5,384 nucleotides of DNA, taken from assembly GCA_003132125.1 (NCBI GenBank), contig PKWT01000210.1, forward strand, positions 1 to 5,384, read 5' to 3'. A program made the position numbers and the translations under genes. This document shows positions 1-4,959 of the stretch, piece by piece. The stretch is from Micrococcales bacterium. GTDB taxonomy: Bacteria; Actinomycetota; Actinomycetes; Actinomycetales; Dermatophilaceae. How positions within the stretch are numbered: the stretch's first letter is position 1; each line of letters opens with the position of its first letter. Below the pieces are notes generated by a model. The model did no database searches and was not told where the DNA came from. It saw only the letters and a program-made list of their open reading frames with translations.

Positions 1-61
1 GCGAGGACGTCGTGCTCGCCGCAGAGGATGCTTGCGCGTGGTCCTGATTACGGATTCTCAT
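1..61 (-). CDS. 5' end of an unidentified gene leaving the window on the left
   Basis: Reading leftward from an ATG at 61 gives 20 open codons to the window edge, starting MRIRNQDHAQASSAAS. What supports it as a real start is a well-placed ribosome binding site (GAAGGA, complement of 68-73) with a 6-base spacer. The long non-coding leader behind it also holds operator-like symmetry. The visible residues are polar and Ala/Ser/Thr-rich with no recognisable motif, and no membrane segment has begun. The product cannot be named. The iron box in the leader suggests, by inference only, that it may be iron-responsive. An alternative upstream ATG at 80 stops after two codons. Confidence 0.5.
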   Translation of the reverse strand, partial: MRIRNQDHAQASSAASTTSS

Positions 62-67
62 CAGTGA

Positions 68-73
68 TCCTTC
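68..73 (-). promoter_or_regulatory. Ribosome binding site of the leftward gene
   Basis: The complement reads GAAGGA, followed by 6 bases and then the ATG at 61. This is close to the ideal anti-16S match and spacing, and it is the main reason to call a gene start here. Confidence 0.55.
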
Positions 74-96
74 ACGACATCCCCGCCGGCTCGAGG

Positions 97-112
97 TCAC
101 ATTGTGATCACA
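97..112. promoter_or_regulatory. TCACA/TGTGA palindrome array, possible operator
   Basis: The 16 bases TCACATTGTGATCACA contain two overlapping perfect dyads. TCACA-T-TGTGA (97-107) has a one-base centre, and TGTGATCACA (103-112) is an uninterrupted 10-bp palindrome. The array lies 36-51 bases upstream of the leftward ATG at 61. The half-sites are those used by CRP/GlxR-type regulators (TGTGA-N6-TCACA), but the spacing is not canonical, so the binding protein cannot be assigned. The symmetry is seen directly and the operator role is inferred. Confidence 0.35.
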
Positions 113-135
113 GGTGCTTGAGGGACTAAATCGTG

Positions 136-157
136 AGGGAAACCCTGTTGCCGCAAC
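136..157. repeat. Two adjacent short inverted repeats in the leader
   Basis: AGGG-AAA-CCCT (136-146) is followed directly by GTTG-CCG-CAAC, a GTTGC/GCAAC dyad at 147-157. Each could form a 4-bp stem with a 3-base loop in RNA of either strand. They fall between the iron box and the leftward gene, so they would lie in its 5' untranslated RNA if transcription starts near the iron box. Small dyads can occur by chance. Confidence 0.25.
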
Positions 158-227
158 GGCGCGAAACGCAGTTGTGTCGTCGTCAACTACTTCCCAGAGT
201 CGTGGTCGGGACAGCGTCCGTCAAGAG

Positions 228-246
228 TTTGGTTTGGCTTACCTAA
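228..246. promoter_or_regulatory. Iron box, candidate DtxR/IdeR operator
   Basis: TTTGGTTTGGCTTACCTAA matches the 19-bp DtxR/IdeR consensus TTAGGTTAGGCTAACCTAA at 16 positions, including GGT, the central GGCT and the whole CCTAA end. The mismatches are three A-to-T changes at positions 3, 8 and 13. DtxR/IdeR proteins are Fe(II)-dependent regulators in actinobacteria, usually repressing iron-uptake genes under iron sufficiency. The site is 167 bases upstream of the leftward ATG at 61, the most likely target. No credible plus-strand gene starts close downstream. On the minus strand a TTGACG hexamer (219-224) follows the box directly, but I see no convincing -10 partner. Confidence 0.6.
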
Positions 247-310
247 TGTTGGCGGTGCGATGGTTGAGGACTGTTCGTCATGGGGTCTCTCGTGTCATGC
301 AGCGACGGCG

Positions 311-955
311 CTAACGGTTGGCGCGGCCAGTCGCTCCTGTCGTCCAAGGCGAAGCGGTGGGCAACAAGGCGCCGGCGGCAACGACGCCGAAGACCAGGGC
401 AAGGGCGATGAGCGCGAAGCGCAATCCACGCCCTTGGGTTGGATACCCGTGGATGACGCTGCGGAGCTCGCGCCAGGTGGTCAATGACGCATCCTTCAGG
501 TGCCCCAGGACGTGGATGGTCATCACCGCGAACCAGACGACGAAACTGGCTTTGTGGGCTTGCAGGAGCAGGCCCGGATCAGAGGGTTTGACGGCGAGCA
601 GGGTGACCCCGGTGCCGAGCAGCATCAGGCTCGACACGACCACCAGAGGACCCAGAAGGCGTAGCAGTACATGTGGCGGCCCCTTGGTCACATAGGGCCG
701 CGCACCCGCGTAGTAGCGCGCGAAGCGGTACGCCGTGCTGCCGGTCTTGAGCAGCACGGGACCGATCAGGAGTATCCCGAGGAACACGTGCAGCGTGATC
801 ATGCTCCGGACACTGAGGACCGTGAGTCCTTCAACAGCCAGCAGCGCCAGCAACACCATGCCGGTCGTGGAGGTGAGCCGGGCATTGCCCTCGACGCCTG
901 CGTCCGCGAGGGGCGAGCCGGGGGCGGGGCGGTTGGGGTCCATGTGCGTGCTCAC
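311..955 (-). CDS. Multi-pass membrane protein, cytochrome b-like, probably heme-binding
   Basis: A 214-residue membrane protein with about five hydrophobic segments, near residues 29-49, 52-72, 98-122, 133-152 and 177-197. Histidines inside or beside the helices fit b-heme ligands: H56 in the second segment and H134, H148 and H152 around the fourth (AHKASFVVWFAVMTIHVLGH). A conserved-looking loop at 74-102 contains YRFARYYAG and KGPPHVLLRLL. I recognise this arrangement as a common actinobacterial membrane family, usually annotated as hypothetical. The b-cytochrome role is inferred from the histidines. It is divergent to the ferric-reductase-like gene, suggesting a shared redox role. The start is GTG at 955, since a stop lies in frame at 962-964. 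ATG at 943, preceded by GTGAG, is an equally possible start (210 residues). Confidence 0.8.
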   Translation of the reverse strand: MSTHMDPNRPAPGSPLADAGVEGNARLTSTTGMVLLALLAVEGLTVLSVRSMITLHVFLGILLIGPVLLKTGSTAYRFARYYAGARPYVTKGPPHVLLRLLGPLVVVSSLMLLGTGVTLLAVKPSDPGLLLQAHKASFVVWFAVMTIHVLGHLKDASLTTWRELRSVIHGYPTQGRGLRFALIALALVFGVVAAGALLPTASPWTTGATGRANR

Positions 956-1151
956 GCCGAATCACGGCTCGGTTTGTCCGGCAGGGTGCCCGAGTTGTCC
1001 ACGCCGCCATGGTAAGGGCCGTTGGTCAACGGAGGTCGGCTCGTGGGGCTGGGGGCCGCAAGGTGCGTGCCCAACCGCAGCGCCGGGGGACTCACCCGGG
1101 GCGATGCAGGTTAAAAGGAATCGCCAAAGTTTCTCGGCAATCCTTGAGGGC
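956..1151. promoter_or_regulatory. Divergent promoter region between the two redox genes
   Basis: About 196 bp separate the start codons of the b-cytochrome-like gene (minus) and the ferric-reductase-like gene (plus). Both promoters should be here. An A/T-rich patch at 1109-1135 is the likeliest promoter core. On the minus strand it offers TTGCCG followed, about 18 bases on, by TTTTAA. No plus-strand -35/-10 pair is convincing. The region also has a clear palindrome at 1019-1032. Confidence 0.4.
1019..1032. promoter_or_regulatory. 14-bp palindrome, possible shared operator
   Basis: CCGTTG-GT-CAACGG is a perfect 6-bp inverted repeat around a 2-base centre. It lies in the divergent region, 64 bases from the minus-strand start and about 120 from the plus-strand start. 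Its compact form suits a dimeric helix-turn-helix regulator of TetR or MarR type. No regulator gene lies in the window, so assignment is not possible. Confidence 0.35.
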
Positions 1152-2621
1152 ATGAGCACATTACAGGACACATTGTTTGCGCCGCGCGAGTCGGCTGCAC
1201 AAACGTCTGTGCGCACGCCGGTCGGCGGCCCATCCCGGATGGCAAGCCGTCATGCCTCGGTGCGGGTGCCTCGGGTGCCGGGGTGGTGGCGCGATGCTTT
1301 TGGCGTCTTCGTGTGGTCTTCATTGTTGGTGGTTGTGGCGTTGTGGGTCGCTGGGGGCGGGGTCCAGGGTCTGGCCAGCGCCGGTTCGGGCCTGACCAGT
1401 GTTGGTCGGTTGACCGGGCTGGTGGCTTCGGACCTGTTGTTGATCCAGGTGCTGCTGATGGCGCGGATCCCGTTGGTGGAGAAGTCGTACGGTCAGGATG
1501 AGCTGGCCCGACGTCACCGCTTGGTGGGCTTCTGGTCGTTCAACCTGATGGTGGTGCACATCGTCACGATCACCTTGGGCTATGCGGCGACCTCGCCCAA
1601 GGGGCTCTGGGGCACGATCGTCGACTTCGTGGTCAACTACCGCGGGATGTTGCTGGCTCTTGCCGGCACGGTGGCGCTGGTCATGGTCACCGTGACCTCG
1701 ATCCGGATGGCGCGGGCCCGACTGCGTTATGAGTCCTGGCACCTGCTTCACCTCTATGCCTACATCGGTGTGGGGTTGGCCCTGCCGCACCAGCTCTGGA
1801 CCGGCAAGGACTTCCTGACGTCTCCGGTGGCCACGGCCTACTGGTGGACGTTGTGGGCCGCGGCCGCCGGCAGCGTGTTCTTCTGGCGGGTGGGCCAGCC
1901 GCTGTGGCGCAGCCTGCGCCATCGGCTGGTCGTCCAGGAGGTCCGTGCCGAGAGCCCGACGGTCACCACGGTGGTCATGGCCGGGCGGAACCTGCACCGG
2001 TTGCCGGTCCGGGCCGGTCAGTTCATGCAGTGGCGGTTTCTGGATGGGCCCGGTGCCACCCGAGCCCACCCCTACTCGTTGTCAGCAGCCCCGGACGGGC
2101 GGACGTTGCGCATCACTGCCGCGCATCTGGGGGACGGGTCGGCGCGTCTGGCGCGGATGCGTCCGGGGACCAGGGTGGCCTTTGAGGGACCGTACGGTCG
2201 GTTGCACGAGGGCGTTCGGACCCGTCGCAAAGTCCTGTTGATGGCCTCGGGCATCGGTATCACGCCGATGCGGGCACTGCTTGAGTCCATGGACCAGCGT
2301 CCCGGCGATGTCACCCTCGTCTACCGGGCACGCTCCGACACAGACCAGATCTTCGTGGACGAGCTGACGGCACTGGCCGCCTCGCGACGGTCACGGTTCT
2401 TCGTGGTGTCCGGCACCAGGGCGGCGGAACGATCCAGCTGGCTGCCCCAGCATGCCGCGCACATGGGAGACGTCGAGGCGCTGCGCAAGCTTGTGCCCGA
2501 TGTGGCTAACCACGACGTGTTCATCTGTGGCAGCCCGGGGTGGATGGATGCCGCGGAGCAGGCCGTCATCGACGCCGGCGTCCCGGCCGACCACGTCCAC
2601 ATCGAACGCTTCACCTACTGA
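1152..2621 (+). CDS. Ferric-reductase-like transmembrane flavocytochrome (FAD and NAD(P)H domains)
   Basis: Counting from ATG 1152 this is a 489-residue protein of the ferric reductase/NADPH oxidase superfamily. It should pass electrons from cytoplasmic NAD(P)H through FAD and two membrane b hemes to an acceptor outside. Residues 48-250 form the heme-bearing membrane domain. Likely ligands are H122 and H136 (14 apart) and H200 and H213 (13 apart), with YESWHLLHLYAY as the typical context. Residues 258-352 are the FAD-binding barrel with HPYSLSAAP (306-314). Residues 358-489 are the nucleotide-binding domain with SGIGITPM (366-373), CGSPGWM (459-465) and a C-terminal HIERF. There is no 2Fe-2S domain. 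The FMN-binding gene 61 bases downstream is its probable acceptor. The start is uncertain: GAGGG sits only 1 base before ATG 1152, and ATG 1104 or 1239 are in-frame alternatives. Iron as true substrate is not shown. Confidence 0.9.
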   Translation: MSTLQDTLFAPRESAAQTSVRTPVGGPSRMASRHASVRVPRVPGWWRDAFGVFVWSSLLVVVALWVAGGGVQGLASAGSGLTSVGRLTGLVASDLLLIQVLLMARIPLVEKSYGQDELARRHRLVGFWSFNLMVVHIVTITLGYAATSPKGLWGTIVDFVVNYRGMLLALAGTVALVMVTVTSIRMARARLRYESWHLLHLYAYIGVGLALPHQLWTGKDFLTSPVATAYWWTLWAAAAGSVFFWRVGQPLWRSLRHRLVVQEVRAESPTVTTVVMAGRNLHRLPVRAGQFMQWRFLDGPGATRAHPYSLSAAPDGRTLRITAAHLGDGSARLARMRPGTRVAFEGPYGRLHEGVRTRRKVLLMASGIGITPMRALLESMDQRPGDVTLVYRARSDTDQIFVDELTALAASRRSRFFVVSGTRAAERSSWLPQHAAHMGDVEALRKLVPDVANHDVFICGSPGWMDAAEQAVIDAGVPADHVHIERFTY

Positions 2622-2671
2622 ACCAAGCATTTCGCCACGACAGACCGCACGCCGACGGCATACGAATCAAC

Positions 2672-2680
2672 GAAGGAAAG
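2672..2680 (+). promoter_or_regulatory. Ribosome binding site of the FMN-binding protein
   Basis: GAAGGAAAG lies 2 bases before ATG 2683, with the GGA core about 6 bases away. It fixes this ATG as the start although the same frame is open further upstream into the reductase gene. Confidence 0.6.
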
Positions 2681-2682
2681 AC

Positions 2683-3174
2683 ATGCGACGCATCGTCACC
2701 ACCATCCTGTCGACCATCTCGGTCCTGGTCCTGCTCTTCAGCTACCACACCAGCTCCAGCAACGCTGGGATCTCGGCCAGTCCGGTCGTGCAGCAACCGT
2801 CGGGCTCCGGCTCCAGCTCGCAGTCCCGGTCATCGACCAGGAGCGGGTCCTCGACGTCCACGTCGAGCTCGACCAAGAAGTCCGGCACGGCGACCCAGAC
2901 GGCCACCTACACCGGTCAGTCGGCCGATACCCGGTGGGGGCCGGTCCAGGTCCAGCTCACGGTGCAGGGCGGCAAGATCACCAGGTCTCGTGCGGTGCAG
3001 TACCCCCAGGGCACCAATGTCGACGCACAGATCAACGGCTATGCGCTGCCCATCCTCGACCAGGAGGTCGTCCAGAAGCAGTCCGCTTCCATAGACACCG
3101 TCTCCGGTGCAACCGTGACCAGCGACGGCTACCTGCAGTCGTTGCAGTCCGCGATTGACCAGGCCCACCTGTGA
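2683..3174 (+). CDS. Extracytoplasmic FMN-binding domain protein, covalently flavinylated
   Basis: A 163-residue protein. Residues 1-28 are an N-terminal signal or anchor: MRR, then a hydrophobic run to about 20, with a possible signal peptidase I site after SNA (26-28). Residues 39-70 form a low-complexity Ser/Thr/Gly linker with some Arg/Lys. Residues 74-163 are an FMN-binding domain (Pfam FMN_bind type) ending in IDTVSGATVTSDGYLQSLQ. SGAT at 141-144 is the flavinylation motif, and T144 is the expected site for FMN attached through phosphate by ApbE. Outside the membrane such domains carry electrons as bound flavin. Position behind the ferric-reductase-like gene, same strand with no visible terminator between, makes it the likely electron acceptor of that enzyme. 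No apbE gene is in the window. A cleaved versus anchored N-terminus cannot be decided by eye. Confidence 0.88.
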   Translation: MRRIVTTILSTISVLVLLFSYHTSSSNAGISASPVVQQPSGSGSSSQSRSSTRSGSSTSTSSSTKKSGTATQTATYTGQSADTRWGPVQVQLTVQGGKITRSRAVQYPQGTNVDAQINGYALPILDQEVVQKQSASIDTVSGATVTSDGYLQSLQSAIDQAHL

Positions 3175-3225
3175 GTCGCATGAACTCGTATGGCGCAGCG
3201 CCTCGTAGTGTTGTCGAAGAGGATA

Positions 3226-3230
3226 GGGGA
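3226..3230 (+). promoter_or_regulatory. Ribosome binding site of the phosphodiester glycosidase
   Basis: GGGGA, preceded by AGGAT, ends 8 bases before ATG 3239. It supports this start. The 64-bp gap behind the FMN-binding gene has only a tiny GGCG-CAG-CGCC dyad and no T run, so read-through transcription is plausible. Confidence 0.5.
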
Positions 3231-3238
3231 ACGCGTCA

Positions 3239-4438
3239 ATGACGACTCGCACCGACAGCCAGGTGGACACTCCTCAGGAGCTTCGACGAGCGACGCGGCC
3301 TGGGGTATCGCGACCGAGCCGGCGCCGGATCTGGTTGCGTCGCGCGGTCGTGGTGATCCTTGTCCCACTGCTGTGGCTGAGCTGGTCGATCGGTAGCGTC
3401 CTGGCGGCCCCAGGTACCGACACCACGGCTGCCCGGCTGGCCGAGTGGGCTCGGTTCAACGGACTGGGCTGGGTCGTCAGCGAGGCGGAGCAGGTCCAGT
3501 ACCAGCTCAACCCACCCAAGGTTGGCGGAAGCCTCGCTGGTGGGATCCCTGTGGTCTCCGCGCCCCCAGTGGCGCCCGGCCCCTCCGTCCGCACCTCGCC
3601 GGCTGTGCCGCACCTCGCCGTTCTGGCGTCGATCCCACCCCAGGCCCAACCTGGGCTGCCCAACGAGGGTGTCTGGCAGACGCTGACCAGTGTTCACGGG
3701 CAGCCGGCGATCAGGGCGGCGTTCCTGCGTCCGGACGCGCAGCACACCAGCTACATGGTTGGAGTGGCTTGGCTCAACCAGAAGCTGGTCAAGATGGTCC
3801 TTCACCCCGGTTATACGGTGCCTGGTGGTTCGGGTTGGTCCCAGGCCTTCGACGTTCCGTCATCTCAGCGAAACAGCCTGCTGGCCACCTTCAACTCGGG
3901 ATTCACCATGCAGGACGCGAATGGCGGGTTCTGGATGGACGGCAAGACCGCCGTGCCGCTGCGCCAGGGCGCTGCCTCGATGGTGCTCTACAAGGATGGG
4001 CACGTCGACGTGGTCAGGTGGACCGCGGCCACGCCTGGCCCCGACGTGGCCGCCGTCCGCCAGAACCTCGGTCTCCTGGTGGAGAACGGCGTCATCTCGG
4101 CGGACGTGAACAGCAAGACCACCAGAACCTGGGGCAAGACCGTCGGCGACGCCACCTTCGTATGGCGCTCAGCTCTGGGAGTCCGCAAGGACGGCTCGCT
4201 GGTGTTCGTGGTGGGAGCCTCGATGTCGGTGCCCAGTCTGGCCAAGATCGTCCATGACGCAGGGGCAGTAACGGCCATGGAGCTCGACATCAACAAGTCA
4301 TGGACCAACTTCATCACCTATACCCACCCCAGCAGCGGTGGCGCGGTGCCGCACATGCTCACCAAGGACGAGCATCCCAACCCGTACCGCTACCTCCAGC
4401 TGTCGTCGCGAGACTTCGTCGCGGTCTTTCCCCGATGA
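3239..4438 (+). CDS. Membrane-anchored phosphodiester glycosidase family protein (NAGPA type)
   Basis: A 399-residue protein. Residues 1-33 are a basic cytoplasmic tail, 34-56 a hydrophobic segment ending VLA-AP (possible anchor or signal), and about 93-140 a Pro-rich linker. The catalytic domain (about 157-398) resembles the NAGPA phosphodiester glycosidase family (PF09992): LLATFNSGF (214-222), NGGFWMDGK (228-236), ALGVRKDGSLVFVVG (312-326) and AVTAMELDINKSW (343-355). The mammalian member removes GlcNAc from a sugar-1-phosphodiester; the substrate here is unknown. The usual LDGG-type loop reads LDINKSW, which may mark an actinobacterial subfamily. The gene ends in an ATGA overlap with the PAP2 gene, pointing to a role with polyprenyl-phosphate sugars or another envelope phosphodiester. 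Activity is expected outside the membrane. Confidence 0.85.
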   Translation: MTTRTDSQVDTPQELRRATRPGVSRPSRRRIWLRRAVVVILVPLLWLSWSIGSVLAAPGTDTTAARLAEWARFNGLGWVVSEAEQVQYQLNPPKVGGSLAGGIPVVSAPPVAPGPSVRTSPAVPHLAVLASIPPQAQPGLPNEGVWQTLTSVHGQPAIRAAFLRPDAQHTSYMVGVAWLNQKLVKMVLHPGYTVPGGSGWSQAFDVPSSQRNSLLATFNSGFTMQDANGGFWMDGKTAVPLRQGAASMVLYKDGHVDVVRWTAATPGPDVAAVRQNLGLLVENGVISADVNSKTTRTWGKTVGDATFVWRSALGVRKDGSLVFVVGASMSVPSLAKIVHDAGAVTAMELDINKSWTNFITYTHPSSGGAVPHMLTKDEHPNPYRYLQLSSRDFVAVFPR

Positions 4439-4959
4439 TGGGATCAGGACACGTGGTGGATCACGAGGTCGCAGCCCTGATCGGGGCCCAGTCGTTTTCG
4501 GTATCGCCCTGGACGCGTCAGGGCGCGGTGATCCTCAGCCACGCCGGTGAGCATGCCCTGGGTTGGACCGCGTTGGGACTGCTGGGCGCGGCCCTCGACC
4601 ATGAGCAGCGGCGTCCCTGGCTGCGGGCCACCGCAACAGTTGTTGGCGCCCATGCGGTGAGCGTCGTGGCGAAGCGCGTGGCCCGTCGGCACCGTCCCAG
4701 CGACCCGCGGATACAGGTTCTCGTTGCCACGCCCAGCGACTGGAGCTTCCCCTCCTCGCACGCTGCCTCGACCACGGCGGCCGCCGTGGCCTACTCCCGG
4801 CTCCTGCGGCGGCGCTGGCCGCTGTTCTCGATCCCGGTGATGATGACCAGCCGGGTCATCGTGGGGGTGCACTACCCCAGCGACGTCCTGGCCGGCGCCC
4901 TGATCGGCGCCGTGATGGGGCGCTGGGTCGCCCCATCACGGGCGGTGTCGGGATCATGA
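4435..4959 (+). CDS. PAP2-family phosphatase, probable decaprenylphosphoryl-5-phosphoribose phosphatase
   Basis: A 174-residue integral membrane phosphatase with all three PAP2 signatures: K80-x6-R87-P88 (KRVARRHRP), FPSSH (105-109, with the catalytic-type H109) and S139-R140-x5-H146-x3-D150 (SRVIVGVHYPSD). The adjoining UbiA-type gene suggests the role of mycobacterial Rv3807c: removing the 5-phosphate from decaprenylphosphoryl-phosphoribose to give decaprenylphosphoryl ribose. That role is inferred from context, and general undecaprenyl-pyrophosphate or lipid phosphatase activity is the alternative. The start overlaps the glycosidase stop. ATG 4435 shares ATGA with it, ATG 4438 follows in frame, and no Shine-Dalgarno is seen, so translation is probably coupled. 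The 3' end overlaps the next gene by ATGA and contains a strong hairpin. Confidence 0.88.
   Translation: MMGSGHVVDHEVAALIGAQSFSVSPWTRQGAVILSHAGEHALGWTALGLLGAALDHEQRRPWLRATATVVGAHAVSVVAKRVARRHRPSDPRIQVLVATPSDWSFPSSHAASTTAAAVAYSRLLRRRWPLFSIPVMMTSRVIVGVHYPSDVLAGALIGAVMGRWVAPSRAVSGS
4910..4941 (+). repeat. Perfect 13-bp stem with 6-base loop before the UbiA start
   Basis: The arm CCGTGATGGGGCG (4910-4922) and its exact reverse complement (4929-4941) enclose the loop CTGGGT. It lies inside the PAP2 coding sequence (residues VMGRWVAPSR) and ends 14 bases before ATG 4956. There is no following T run, so it is not a classical terminator. The weak Shine-Dalgarno-like GGGCGG (4940-4945) touches its 3' arm, which would fit control of UbiA translation or an mRNA-stability element. 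Confidence 0.65.

Larger units (their letters stand above)
74..310. other. Non-coding leader between the leftward gene and the b-cytochrome-like gene
   Basis: No frame here shows a convincing protein. The one plus-strand frame of notable length (114-314) gives a basic Ser/Arg-rich sequence without a ribosome binding site or domain. The stretch is visibly less GC-rich than the flanking genes, as expected for a promoter region. It holds the iron box and the dyads listed separately. The minus-strand gene on its right ends at 311, so its terminator would also be here, but I see no stem followed by a T run. Confidence 0.5.

Noticed and set aside
97..112. Canonical CRP/GlxR site
   Set aside because: The half-sites are right, but no TGTGA-N6-TCACA spacing is present, so only an unassigned operator-like array is reported.
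114..314. Small plus-strand reading frame across the iron box
   Set aside because: No ribosome binding site, low-complexity basic sequence, and it runs through the probable regulatory region.
301..335. AGCGAC/GTCGCT inverted repeat around the stop codon of the minus-strand membrane gene, as a terminator
   Set aside because: Only 6 bp with a 23-base loop and no T run in the transcript direction, so too weak to call.
1107..1125. AGGTTA half-site before the reductase gene as a second iron box
   Set aside because: Only the left half fits; the following AAAGGAATCGCC does not provide the mirrored TAACCT half.
735..1151. Upstream in-frame extension of the ferric-reductase-like gene to an ATG at 735
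   Set aside because: It would overlap the 5' third of the convincing minus-strand membrane protein gene and cross the divergent intergenic region. The added residues are Ser/Pro/Arg-rich with no domain.
1320..2069. Long minus-strand open frame of 249 codons
   Set aside because: It lies wholly opposite the ferric-reductase-like gene, is dominated by Gln/His/Arg/Pro/Gly and shows no domain. Such frames are typical of the antisense of high-GC genes.
2800..2892. Ser/Thr-rich stretch of the FMN-binding gene as a repeat array or frameshift
   Set aside because: There is no regular repeat unit and the frame is continuous. It is an ordinary flexible linker between the signal/anchor and the domain.
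3445..4257. Plus-strand 270-codon frame inside the glycosidase gene
   Set aside because: It is a shifted-frame shadow rich in Arg, Gly and Ala. The overlapping frame carries the recognisable NAGPA domain.
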